From: SCBR16-9 sp964537975
GTDB taxonomy: Bacteria > Hydrogenedentota > Hydrogenedentia > Hydrogenedentales > SCBR16-9
Direction of reading: 5' to 3'
Length of the DNA stretch: 64,000 nt
Assembly (NCBI GenBank): GCA_964537975.1
Contig: CAZIDP010000023.1
Location: 1-64,000 of the forward strand
Shown: positions 1-8,714 of the stretch, piece by piece
Position numbering within the stretch: the first letter of the stretch is position 1
Layout: the number at the start of each line of letters is the position of its first letter
The notes under the pieces: model-generated
The model's input: only the letters and a program-made list of their open reading frames with translations
Databases searched by the model: none
Told to the model about the DNA's origin: nothing
Program-made: the position numbers and the translations under genes

Positions 1-2
1 AA

Positions 3-212
3 GGTGAAGGTGAAGGTGAAGGTGAAGGTGAAGGTGAAGGTGAAGGTGAAGGTGAGGGCGAGGGTGAAGGCGAAGGCGAAGGCGAGGGTGAAGGTGAAGG
101 CGAAGGTGAGGGCGAAGGCGAGGGTGAAGGTGAAGGCGAGGGTGAAGGTGAAGGCGAAGGTGAGGGCGAAGGCGAAGGTGAGGGCGAAGGCGAAGGTGAG
201 GGCGAAGGCGAA
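3..212 (+). repeat. Gly-Glu coding tract 1 (35 dipeptides)
   Basis: Hexanucleotide repeat GGNGAR in the protein's frame, with GGT/GGC and GAA/GAG alternating. The last 54 bases (159-212) are three identical 18-nt units, which points to recent slippage or unequal recombination. Confidence 0.95.
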
Positions 213-1094
213 ATACCCAACTTCTTGGATGTAATTCCGAATCTGGACGCCCTGATTGAGGCGTATAATAAAATGGCGGTAGAATTTGAGCTTCCAGACG
301 ACCTGACGCTTGATGGTTTGCCGCAATTGAACAGCCTGGGCTTGGTACATTATGCAATATTGCAAAATGATGGCAGCATCCTATGGGGCGCCACACTGAA
401 CGCCTTTGAATTAAACTATTTGCGACTGGAGATGGAAGCAGATGCAGAAGCGCTAGGCGAACACCTCATACTGGTTGCCGCATTGTTAACTATCAGTCCA
501 GAAACACAGCAGGCGTTCTATGTGCATATGGACAGCCTGGGAATCGTGCTTACTGGTGAATATGACACCGTGTCCTGTGATGAGACTGGGCAATGTATGC
601 CAGCAGTAGATGGCAATAAAGCACTTTGGGAAGGCTATCTGGTTTTCGATGTCAAAGCTGAAGGCCTCGAATACCCCTTTGCAGCTACTGGTGACTTTGA
701 CGAAGACAGTTATTCAAATCTCGAAGAATATGAAAATGTAAAATCATGGGATGGTACATTGGCTGATTTTGTAGCTGCCGCAACGGATCCCACTTGGGAT
801 GGATCATTCACAGGAGGTGAAGGTGAAGGTGAAGGTGAAGGCGAGGGCGAGGGTGAAGGTGAAGGCGAGGGCGAGGGCGAAGGTGAAGGTGAGGGTGAAG
901 GTGAGGGCGAAGGTGAGGGTGAGGGCGAAGAAGATAAGCGCCCCTTGCCTATTTGTGGGTCTGGATCCGGCAACAGCACCAACTCGTACAGCAATATAAT
1001 TCTAATTTCATTGTTGGCAGGTGTGCTTTTACTTGGCATGCGCCATGACTTAGTTTTAAAAGCTGTGCCCATGCGCATACGTCGCAGAAAATAG
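3..1094 (+). CDS. GE-repeat surface protein, 3' part (5' end outside window)
   Basis: The frame is open from base 3, so the gene begins upstream of the window; the TTG at 225 is only an internal codon. The visible part has about 363 residues: 35 Gly-Glu dipeptides, a globular stretch of about 200 residues, 19 more Gly-Glu dipeptides, a short Cys-containing spacer and a C-terminal hydrophobic helix followed by basic residues (RIRRRK). Just before the second tract is an acidic run, FDEDSYSNLEEYE, that resembles calcium-binding type-3/EF-like repeats of secreted proteins. The hydrophobic tail with basic end suggests a membrane anchor or sorting signal. Long GE linkers of this kind are, to my knowledge, typical of Hydrogenedentota secreted proteins. 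The function of the globular part is not recognised. A strong terminator follows. Confidence 0.8.
   Translation, partial: GEGEGEGEGEGEGEGEGEGEGEGEGEGEGEGEGEGEGEGEGEGEGEGEGEGEGEGEGEGEGEGEGEGEGEIPNFLDVIPNLDALIEAYNKMAVEFELPDDLTLDGLPQLNSLGLVHYAILQNDGSILWGATLNAFELNYLRLEMEADAEALGEHLILVAALLTISPETQQAFYVHMDSLGIVLTGEYDTVSCDETGQCMPAVDGNKALWEGYLVFDVKAEGLEYPFAATGDFDEDSYSNLEEYENVKSWDGTLADFVAAATDPTWDGSFTGGEGEGEGEGEGEGEGEGEGEGEGEGEGEGEGEGEGEGEEDKRPLPICGSGSGNSTNSYSNIILISLLAGVLLLGMRHDLVLKAVPMRIRRRK
816..929 (+). repeat. Gly-Glu coding tract 2 (19 dipeptides)
   Basis: Second GGNGAR tract in the same gene and frame, placed between the globular domain and the C-terminal hydrophobic helix, where it would serve as a flexible, highly acidic stalk. 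Confidence 0.95.
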
Positions 1095-1132
1095 TCACTT
1101 TAAATCACTAAACCATTATTGACAAATTCAGT

Positions 1133-1172
1133 AATCGGCATCACATATATTTCATTGTGGTGCCGATTTTTT
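1133..1172 (+). terminator. Rho-independent terminator of the GE-repeat gene
   Basis: A 12-bp stem, AATCGGCATCAC against GTGGTGCCGATT with one G-U pair, a 12-nt loop and a run of six T (counting the last two stem bases), 38 bases after the stop codon. Confidence 0.85.
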
Positions 1173-1754
1173 ATAAAACTTGGTTTACAGCATTGAATCT
1201 AGTATTCACTTACTCTATTTCGACTTTCAAGCCAGACAATCATATTGAGCAAAAGATAGTTTGATACTCCACAAACCGGACCAAGCAAGCTTGATGGATT
1301 ACCAGATGCACGTAAACCATACATCTTTTCATTTTTGATAACGTATGGACACAGCAAACCGCATTTAGTGGTTTTTTAATTCATTATGCGTTCTATAACA
1401 ATGCATTCTCTGCTTGTTCGGCGGTATCAATTCCCGACAAGAGAGTCAGAAATCCACTACATACTCCAAGTCGCATGATCAGAGTCGACCAGCTACGCTG
1501 TTGCCCCATATGTAGGATATTTTCGCGTTTTACCCTTATTTTATAAGGCTTTCGTTACGTTATATTACAGTATACTTCCTGAAATTTCAACCATTTTTGT
1601 GCGTTTTCGTGTCTGGTACCTGAAACATAGGTTTTCAAGTTTTACCTGTGGTGGCTGTTGCGGACTCATTATCATGGGAGGCAAATTCACCCTAATTACC
1701 GCTCAAGCTTTTGTAATAGATTCTCGGTAGTCATAGCTCGTACTCCTCTCCATT
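1173..1754. other. Intergenic, no gene supported
   Basis: About 580 bases with no convincing ORF. A 38-codon minus-strand ORF (1393-1509) has a hydrophobic stretch but no ribosome binding site. The sequence looks like decayed non-coding DNA. Confidence 0.4.
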
Positions 1755-2084
1755 TTACCTATTCAAATTCCGCCACAATTCATTTTCTCGTTGCTTGGAT
1801 TCCCTGGTCTGCATTTTATAGCCACATGAACAACTTAAGTACCCTTCATTCCCTGTCAACCGCATCAATTCCTTCTTTCCGTCCCAACAAGGAACACAAA
1901 ATGGGCCGTCCCCCGATGATCGCCAATAGGCATTATCATCAAACTTCAGGTCTTCACGAATTTCCAATTTTGATTCCAGGTCTTTGTTATTCTGTTTCAG
2001 TTGACTATTTTCAGCTTGTAACGCCTCCATCTTCTCCCTCATATCAAAAATTTTCTGATACTCATCAATCTTTCCTGCGTTCAA
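1755..2084 (-). CDS. Small coiled-coil plus zinc-ribbon protein
   Basis: A protein of about 109 residues. Residues 10-45 form a heptad-rich coiled coil; the C-terminal half carries DNAYW, GPFCVPCW and SCSCGYK, giving Cys63, Cys66, Cys85 and Cys87 as likely zinc ligands. The family is a widespread uncharacterised bacterial group. Its second pair is usually CxxC, and here it reads CxC. The listed start is a TTG (2082-2084) without a good ribosome binding site. A better start is ATG at 2125, preceded by GAAAGGAA, but it is one base out of frame: one extra T in the T6 run at the TTG would join MISLDTLKTLKKIF to LNAGKIDEYQ. The gene may therefore be frameshifted, or the T-run may be miscalled. It sits next to a broken Abi gene; function unknown. 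Confidence 0.65.
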   Translation of the reverse strand: MNAGKIDEYQKIFDMREKMEALQAENSQLKQNNKDLESKLEIREDLKFDDNAYWRSSGDGPFCVPCWDGKKELMRLTGNEGYLSCSCGYKMQTRESKQRENELWRNLNR

Positions 2085-2125
2085 AAAATTTTCTTCAATG
2101 TTTTCAATGTGTCCAGTGATATCAT

Positions 2126-2402
2126 ACGACTTATTTCCTTTCTACTTATACATTGATTTAACAATCATTTAACAGATGGCTTGAGTTCATCGAAACGGCG
2201 GTTCATCTTTTTCACATTGCGCCTCGACATCTATCTGCAGAGCCAGCTGATGATAATGAAATAGCTTTCTAGGTTTTACTGAGTCGGTATAGAAAACGCC
2301 TTCAACCATAACTCACTGTGTAGCAATCCCAGGTGCTGAGAATAACACTCACAGCTGGTGTTCTGCCCAAGACTATCCGCTTTCACCGGAATGTTTTTCA
2401 CC
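2126..2402. other. Intergenic, nothing recognised
   Basis: About 280 bases between the Abi pseudogene and the zinc-ribbon gene. It probably holds the promoter of the zinc-ribbon gene near 2130-2170; a GAAAGGAA ribosome binding site lies at about 2133-2141 on the minus strand. Nothing else is supported. Confidence 0.35.
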
Positions 2403-3296
2403 CTACTTTTCCCATAGGGGAGACAACTCCCAATCTATTGGAAAACCCATGTCCCTGGGCGGCACATCAGGATACTCCTGCAAAAGCCTGTAAAGTCTTT
2501 CAGGCCATTTGCTTTGCGGAGCTACTACACTGAGCATGTATTTGAGAATGGTAAGCACAGAAAAAATTCGGTTATCGGGGATGGCTACGGGGCTGTGCCA
2601 CTGTGGATGCTTACGCTTTCTGGGTATTTTTGGTCGAAACCCGAGTTGTCGATTCCAAAGTCGTCCATGGTGGGCGCATATGTTGCGTATGGCATTGAGT
2701 GTACCTAACCAAGATTCGAGTACGATGTCTGGTACGTCATATGAGCTTGCAAGCTTTTTCATGATGTGCGCTTCGACACCATTACAAAGGGTGAACATCG
2801 CACCAAAAGGTATGATCTCCGCTACCATCCACAGCGGCAAATCCGGTTGATTAACTCCGTACTTGCTATTAAAATGCTGCACAAAAACCTCCTGGCTGCG
2901 TTTCGTCGCATAACGAATGTCATGCAGGAGCCTGTCAAAGCTTGTTGTGTTCAATTTAGGTAAGTTTTTCGGATTTGTGTAACCGAAAGGTCCATAAGCA
3001 TGCACATGCTCGTATACGAGCTACGTTCGCACTGCAACCTCGACGCGGTCGATCGCATCAAGGGTCAAAAGCCGCAAGTGTCTGTCGAATGTGTAGCGTC
3101 GCCAGACCTTGTTGAGGTTTGTGCTGGGGTAATAGGTTTGGTCGGGCATCCTGAAAGGATATAGATAGCCGCTGAGACGGTAATAATTGACCGAATGCAG
3201 CACGGCGATAAGCTTGTCGCGATCGGCTACTAAACCACGATTTATCAGAAGGTCGGCTTGCTGTTCGAATGTAAGGGCAGGCTTCGAATATATCAA
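2403..3296 (-). pseudogene. Abi_2-family abortive infection protein with an in-frame amber codon
   Basis: Two same-frame pieces together match a full Abi_2/AbiD/AbiF-type protein of about 300 residues. The N-terminal piece carries YSKPALTFEQQADLL, SVNYYRLSGYLYPFR and LDAIDRVEVAVRT; the C-terminal piece carries AYGPFGYTNP and RNICAHHGRLWNR. Between them there is only a TAG at 3021-3023, where family members usually have CAG (Gln after ...EVAVRT), so a single C-to-T change explains the break. The Rx4H motif of HEPN-type RNases is intact (Arg codon 2685-2687, His codon 2670-2672). The likely start is TTG at 3296, with GGGGGG about 8 bases upstream; an upstream GTG at 3326 is possible. Such proteins stop phage growth by killing or arresting the host. 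Translation is lost unless the amber is read through or the C-terminal part restarts at GTG 3005. Confidence 0.85.
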
Positions 3297-3326
3297 GGAA
3301 CATCCCCCCAAAAAAACAAAACCCAC

Positions 3327-3745
3327 CAGAAGTGTGCTTGTGTCAGAGGCATGGCGGGCATTCTTTATTTAATATAGCACATAACCTGCCGTTTGTCAAC
3401 TCGATGAAGCTAACAATCGCTTCCACCCCAATTTGAAAAATTCATTACTCAACCTTGCTGGTAAGGTAGTGCATTTTGAATGGACTCGGTATCATCCGTA
3501 TCTAGTAATATTTGACACAACGCAACATCAGCAAGCCAGGAATCCGCTCCCATAAGCAGTCACAATAAGATGCACTGCCTAGCATCAGAAATAGATAAGC
3601 AAACACCCCCTCCGACATCACGAAACATACCCTCAAAATTACGGCTCAAATATTCTTTAATCAATGCAATAGATGGTCCCAATTTCCATGCAAATGCCCT
3701 TCATAGAAATAGGCATGCTAGAATTATGCTTCTGATAATTTCTAA
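3327..3745. other. Intergenic, possible coding remnant
   Basis: About 420 bases downstream of the beta-helix gene. A minus-strand open stretch of 46 codons (3560-3700) reads like protein (KLGPSIALIKEYLSRNFEG and onwards) but lacks a start and is not recognised. No terminator stands out. Confidence 0.3.
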
Positions 3746-5095
3746 TCAAGATACTGTTTCAGTTTCTCGCCAATTATCTTTGCCCAAATCGCGATAGAAG
3801 TTTTTTTCTCCCTCATCAATCACATCACCTGACATTCCGCCCTGTGCTATATTGTCCCAGCAATGAAACCGGGTTGTGCCTCTTTCGAAATGCAGACTGG
3901 CATCTGTCCAAGTAAAGGTATTGTTAAAAACCTGGCAACGTGAAGAATTCTTTTCAGCATGAACACCTTCAAAGCGGCCTTCACGTGTGTGGCTGACGAA
4001 GTTGCTGTTGTGAATTTTTATATCCGCGCAATGCGCTAAACGAATACCAGAACAATCCTGAACAGCATCAGGGGCTTTATAAATAAGACAGTCATGGATG
4101 AATCCCTGAACGACATCTTGTAAATAAACTCCCGCAACAAATACATTGCAATGCGTATCACTGACCCAGATTCCCGGACGGATACCCCCATCAGGCAAAT
4201 CTTCCAATTCAGGGAAGATGCCCTCCCCCGGTCCACAATTTTGTGAAATTCCAACACCGCATTCAACAAAATTACCGGCAGTTACCACCAAGCCCTCATG
4301 CGCGCCTATCAGGTTGACGCCAAATTTGGAATTATATCCGGAACATTTCATCAGTCCAGCCTGGACCGGCATACTTTCGCCGTTAGCTCCTGCGATAAGT
4401 TTGAAGCAAGCATCCGTATGTGTACGATTTTCCATTCCGGCAGCTGGTTGACGTCCTGAAACACACACATTGAGCATGAATGGTGAATTCACATGTCGTA
4501 AAACCACACCATTTCGGAACCCGTGCTGGGCAATATCTTTTCCGACAATAGTTAGGTTCTCCAGAAAAACCCTCTCAACGACCCGCATAGACATGCAATC
4601 TTCCGGGGTATAGTTTATGGTCAGGGCGTCGCCCGTTTCCTGTTGATTGGTGACCAATGACAAGTTGCGAACCTGGAGCGTATTCGGGTAGTTTTGTTGA
4701 TCAAACATAAAACCAACTGTATCTTCAGTCTCACCGGTGAACATGAATATGGTACTGCCGCATCCAGCACCCAACATAATAATCGGCTTAGCGCGGCTTA
4801 CTATGCGTCCACTGCATACACACGTTCCTGCCGGAAATTGCACCAGACCACCTGTTTCTGGAATAACCTCATCAAATATACGCTGTATTGCTGTAAAATT
4901 GTCTGTTTTACCGTCTGCTTTTACACCATATTCGCAGGCATCGATATTAGCCATTGACGACTTTGGTTGCACAGCATTTGCAACAGCGTTTTGAGCTAAA
5001 GCCATTGGGGCAACGGCCATACCACTACACCCCATTAACATCATGCGTCTCCGAGAAATATCTACGGCGCTGATGTCTTGTTCTGTTGGTTTCAT
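3746..5095 (-). CDS. Secreted right-handed beta-helix protein (pectate-lyase-3 type)
   Basis: 449 residues. The N-terminus has SRRRMMLMG followed by a hydrophobic, Ala-rich stretch ending near ALAQNA, a twin-arginine-like or Sec signal. After it comes ACEYGVKADGKTDNFTAIQ, the classic opening of the pectate_lyase_3 / epimerase-like beta-helix family, in which short repeats of the type xGxxxxN continue to the C-terminus (IHNSNFVSHTR, QVFNNTFTW). Members act on polysaccharides or are structural; catalytic residues cannot be assigned by eye. It reads away from the PilZ-transpeptidase gene and stands alone, so substrate cannot be inferred from neighbours. Confidence 0.8.
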   Translation of the reverse strand: MKPTEQDISAVDISRRRMMLMGCSGMAVAPMALAQNAVANAVQPKSSMANIDACEYGVKADGKTDNFTAIQRIFDEVIPETGGLVQFPAGTCVCSGRIVSRAKPIIMLGAGCGSTIFMFTGETEDTVGFMFDQQNYPNTLQVRNLSLVTNQQETGDALTINYTPEDCMSMRVVERVFLENLTIVGKDIAQHGFRNGVVLRHVNSPFMLNVCVSGRQPAAGMENRTHTDACFKLIAGANGESMPVQAGLMKCSGYNSKFGVNLIGAHEGLVVTAGNFVECGVGISQNCGPGEGIFPELEDLPDGGIRPGIWVSDTHCNVFVAGVYLQDVVQGFIHDCLIYKAPDAVQDCSGIRLAHCADIKIHNSNFVSHTREGRFEGVHAEKNSSRCQVFNNTFTWTDASLHFERGTTRFHCWDNIAQGGMSGDVIDEGEKNFYRDLGKDNWRETETVS

Positions 5096-5532
5096 TTTTT
5101 CACCTTCTATTCACATGATTTTTGGTTTTCTTAACAGCAGATCGAAAATTACAAGCGAAAATGCCTGGATCTAACATGTCCCCTGTTAAGGAAAACAGAG
5201 AAATCCCACAATCTGATTGAATATGATTGCATACTTGCATGACACCATACCATGAGATTCTATAATCTATTCCGGAATTCAATTATTGCACATTTTATAT
5301 ATTTTACTTATTGATTAAGAAGGAAATATATAATCTACAATTAAAATTTTAAATATAATTTCTGGAAGATGAAAATTTGATGTAATATATCAGTTCAAAT
5401 CTTATTATCTACTTTTATCTTAATATGAGGTACCGCATTGCTCTTGGTGTCAGATTTTCATCATTGTAGGCCATTTCATGATATACTTTCTTTATCTCAT
5501 GGGAGGAGGACTCAACTTAATGGTATAAATTA
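5096..5532. promoter_or_regulatory. Divergent intergenic region between beta-helix and PilZ-transpeptidase genes
   Basis: About 440 AT-rich bases that must hold promoters for both divergent genes. On the plus side GGGAGGAGGA at 5501-5510 is a very strong Shine-Dalgarno. The first codons after it are ATG GTA TAA (5520-5528), a two-codon ORF, and the listed GTG start of the next gene follows at 5533 in another frame. I could not assign -35/-10 boxes with confidence. Confidence 0.4.
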
Positions 5533-7020
5533 GTGGTAAATTCGAATTTTATCCTCTTGGAATCTAAGTCGGTGGAAAGACGTAGATATGGACGCGCCAT
5601 TGTAAAGCGCCGGGTTATCTTGGCAGATTTATATAGGTACACACCCTTGATGGAAGGTTATGCCCATGACATATCACCAGGTGGTGTCTGTGTTTCATGT
5701 GCATTTGAACTACCCATAGGATTGGCGTTGGAAGTGGAGGTATTTGACACTCAGGATGTTATTGATGCCCCCGCGCTGTTGGTTCGAGGTATGGTCACTT
5801 GGAGTATGCCAGACCCATCTATGAACAATATGTTTTTATCTGGAATCCGTATCACTATGCGCATATCTGGTAGAAACATCCTACAACCAATACGAAATTA
5901 CGAAGCCGCACAAGGCGCCATAATGAATATTCGGGCTGCTGTATTTTCAAGCACGATTGGTATACCTATATCTTTACATTGCGAACCCGTTAACAATGAG
6001 ACTACGCAGGAACCATCACTGTCGGAAAAATTGTTCAAAAACAAAAAAATATTCTTGTGGTTATTACTGTTGCTTGTCTTTCTATTTCAATTATATGGTA
6101 AAAGTTCGTCTGTGATTCCTGCAGAAAATACAACCACTGGTTCATACTGGAGAAGCATCAGAGATAATGCAACTACTGAACAAGCAGCAAATTACACCTC
6201 AACACGGGTTGGTCCTATTCAAAAATCTGAATTATCAAATGAATTCCACTTGCGACCAGTTACCGCTATGGAAATATTAAGCCGTGGTAACAATGCATTG
6301 GAAGAAGCACAACCCGACAAGGCGTTAACCCAATTTCGAGATGTGCAATTAACGAATTCAGCATCAACAACGGAAACATACCTGGGAAAATTGGGCGAAA
6401 TACGGGCATTGTATGCCCTAGGTGAAGTCCATTCCGCACTGATTGCTCTTGATGTCCTTCAAAGCACCACCGGCAGAATGACACACGACGTATGGCAGGA
6501 TATGACCAGGGAAGTTCGTGAAAATATTACCAGTAATGCCAACAACGATCTCATGCCAGCCTTATCAGAAATACTCCCATTGATTCCAATAGCATCTTAT
6601 GACGATTATATATCTGAGAAGCAGGACGATCCTGAAAAACGTATTGAAATAAATACTTCAGATTACGTTTTACATCTGATAGAATCAGATACTGTTGTAG
6701 CCACATATCCTGTTGGTATAGGTATAGATGATTCAACACCACAGGGCATGTTTGAAATCGTCAACATGATAGTAGCTCCAGACTGGTATGATCGACGTGA
6801 AGGCCGGGTGATTCCACAGGGAGACCCAGAAAACCCATTGGGGGACCATTGGATTGGTCTGGGATATGGTACTACAACTACCCCTTATGGCATACATCCA
6901 ACGATTGAACCAGAGTCAATCGGCTCCGATATGAGCCGAGGTTGTATTCGTATGCGGCCTGAAGATGCAGCGAAGGTATTTGCCTGGTGTGAGATTGGTG
7001 CACCTGTGCTGATAAAATAA
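5533..7020 (+). CDS. PilZ domain - transmembrane - L,D-transpeptidase (YkuD) fusion
   Basis: 495 residues. The N-terminal PilZ domain (about 15-130) has both c-di-GMP motifs, RxxxR (Arg17, Arg21) and DxSxxG (Asp46, Ser48, Gly51). A Leu-rich transmembrane helix lies at about 172-190, then a TPR-like helical region (about 235-340) and a YkuD L,D-transpeptidase domain from about 376 to the end, with His455 and the SRGCIRM motif (Cys471 as nucleophile). Topology would put PilZ in the cytoplasm and the transpeptidase outside, so c-di-GMP could control 3-3 peptidoglycan cross-linking or protein attachment; that is inference. The GTG start lacks a well spaced ribosome binding site: the strong Shine-Dalgarno serves ATG at 5520, which meets a stop after two codons. 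A one-base indel or translational coupling through that mini-ORF is possible. A YihY-type gene follows after 89 bases. Confidence 0.85.
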   Translation: MVNSNFILLESKSVERRRYGRAIVKRRVILADLYRYTPLMEGYAHDISPGGVCVSCAFELPIGLALEVEVFDTQDVIDAPALLVRGMVTWSMPDPSMNNMFLSGIRITMRISGRNILQPIRNYEAAQGAIMNIRAAVFSSTIGIPISLHCEPVNNETTQEPSLSEKLFKNKKIFLWLLLLLVFLFQLYGKSSSVIPAENTTTGSYWRSIRDNATTEQAANYTSTRVGPIQKSELSNEFHLRPVTAMEILSRGNNALEEAQPDKALTQFRDVQLTNSASTTETYLGKLGEIRALYALGEVHSALIALDVLQSTTGRMTHDVWQDMTREVRENITSNANNDLMPALSEILPLIPIASYDDYISEKQDDPEKRIEINTSDYVLHLIESDTVVATYPVGIGIDDSTPQGMFEIVNMIVAPDWYDRREGRVIPQGDPENPLGDHWIGLGYGTTTTPYGIHPTIEPESIGSDMSRGCIRMRPEDAAKVFAWCEIGAPVLIK

Positions 7021-7109
7021 GCATGAGAGCAGATAAGGCGCATGGTATTCCCGCATACATCTGGCGGAAATACATCATCAACACGATCAAAACACCTTGA
7101 AAGATCGGT

Positions 7110-8702
7110 ATGAGAAACTTCCTGACACAGTTTGGTGAATACAAACAAAAAATTGCTGCATCATTTGAACGTGGTAAACAATTCATTTCTCATGATGTCT
7201 GGCATCTTGGCGCACCAGGAGAACCGATCCCGAATGGATTTATAACGAAACACGTTCGTGCATTAATTTTGGTTACCAGGGGTATAACCGATGAAACACT
7301 TCTTTTACGTGCGGCAGCACTGACATTCGCTACCATGTTATTTCTGGTACCGTTTCTGGTGTTTCTTTTTTATTTTATTACCACCTTCCAATTGGGTGAT
7401 CGGATGTACAGCAGTATATCTGATGCCTTGAATACGCGTATCGAGAAATTGCTTGATGAGAGAAGAATTCCATTCTTGTCCCCTCCCGAATATACAGAAG
7501 AGGAATCCATACCAGATATTGAAGAGGATTCTATTGAGCATGATGATGCGTCCGAGACGCTGGATACGACAACAAGTGAAGCGGAGTACAGCGAACGACT
7601 TATCGACCAATTAATGGAAACCGTATTTCCGATTTTTACGGACGAATCCGGGTTGTCAGACCGAGGCGATTTTGAAGACCCCATCAAAATGCTGATAAAC
7701 CTGGCACAAAGTGGTGCTACCAACCCACAAACACTGGGTCTCACCGGGGTATTGTTTATTCTGAGCACTGTATTCGGCTTCATGCGCAATGTGGAGTCAT
7801 CATTTAACAGCATTTGGGGTGTAAAGCAAGGGCGAAATTATTTTAAATCGTTGAAAACTTATTTTCTTATCACCATCTTGATGCCATTTGTCGTTGCCGG
7901 ATACACCGGTATGGCAGCCGCATTGGCCAGCGATTACATAGCAACCACGCTCGGCCCTTTGGCCATTGCCATACGCTGGTTTCAGATTATGATTGTCTGC
8001 CTGACTTTCAGTCTCTTGTACTACTTTGTGCCCAACACCAAGGTACATTACAAATATGCGCTATATGGTGGTATTGTGGCTGGGGTGTTCTGGGGGATAA
8101 CCGCCTGGGCATATGTGCGATTTCAATTTGGTATGGCCAACTATACACCTTTTTTTTCTGGCTTTGCTTTATTTCCCCTCTTCATGATGTGGATATATGT
8201 GAGCTGGATGATTTTATTATTCGGTGCCTTGCTGACCTTTGCCTATCAAAATGAGAAGACCTTTGCTATGGAACGTCTGGCAGAAGGAGCCAGCATAGCC
8301 TACCGCGAAGCACTGGGACTTCGGACTATGATTGAATTGGCGCGACGTTTCAGACAGGGAACGCATGGACTGACTCCAGCGCAAATGGCTGAGTCTTGGA
8401 ATGTACCCACAAGGCTGCTGAATGATTCTCTGGAATACTTGACCCAGGCTGGTATGGTAACGCCCTGCGCGACAGAGCCGGTCACTTATCAACCGGCGCA
8501 ATCTCCAGAAAATATTCGTGTTTCTGATGTATTAAACGCACTCAGAGAATCAGGCAAAGACCCTTCCCTGCTGCGTGAGGAACCGCATTATCGTGAGTTG
8601 TTCAATGATGTAAAATTATATGATACAGCAACACTAACTAAAAATATTGCCCGATTAGCTGAAGAGATGCCGTCAACAAATGATGAAAAAGATACCGGGT
8701 AG
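7110..8702 (+). CDS. YihY/BrkB family inner-membrane protein
   Basis: 530 residues from an ATG. The six-helix YihY/BrkB core is recognisable: RAAALTFATMLFLVPFL at about residue 67, GFMRNVESSFNSIWGV, and several later hydrophobic helices up to WMILLFGALLTFAYQNE. Between helices 1 and 2 there is an unusual acidic insert of about 60 residues (roughly 125-185, with runs such as EEESIPDIEEDSIEHDD). A C-terminal cytoplasmic region of about 130 residues looks like a winged-helix domain (GLTPAQMAESWNVPTRLLNDSL). The family was once called RNase BN by mistake, and its transport role is unsettled. It lies between the PilZ-transpeptidase and an SDR on the same strand, so the four genes up to recD2 could be one operon. 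Confidence 0.85.
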   Translation: MRNFLTQFGEYKQKIAASFERGKQFISHDVWHLGAPGEPIPNGFITKHVRALILVTRGITDETLLLRAAALTFATMLFLVPFLVFLFYFITTFQLGDRMYSSISDALNTRIEKLLDERRIPFLSPPEYTEEESIPDIEEDSIEHDDASETLDTTTSEAEYSERLIDQLMETVFPIFTDESGLSDRGDFEDPIKMLINLAQSGATNPQTLGLTGVLFILSTVFGFMRNVESSFNSIWGVKQGRNYFKSLKTYFLITILMPFVVAGYTGMAAALASDYIATTLGPLAIAIRWFQIMIVCLTFSLLYYFVPNTKVHYKYALYGGIVAGVFWGITAWAYVRFQFGMANYTPFFSGFALFPLFMMWIYVSWMILLFGALLTFAYQNEKTFAMERLAEGASIAYREALGLRTMIELARRFRQGTHGLTPAQMAESWNVPTRLLNDSLEYLTQAGMVTPCATEPVTYQPAQSPENIRVSDVLNALRESGKDPSLLREEPHYRELFNDVKLYDTATLTKNIARLAEEMPSTNDEKDTG

Positions 8703-8714
8703 CAAGGAGTTTGT

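Noticed and set aside
710..1078. Antisense ORF rich in Ser-Pro
   Set aside because: It is the reverse reading of the GE-repeat tract, an artefact of the hexanucleotide repeat.
1393..1509. 38-codon minus-strand ORF with a hydrophobic stretch
   Set aside because: No ribosome binding site, no recognised relative, and it lies in a decayed-looking region.
2040..2130. Programmed frameshift in the zinc-ribbon gene
   Set aside because: The T-run lacks a proper slippery heptamer; indel or start misreading is simpler.
3560..3700. 46-codon minus-strand protein-like stretch
   Set aside because: No start codon and no family match by eye; kept only as a remark on the intergenic region.
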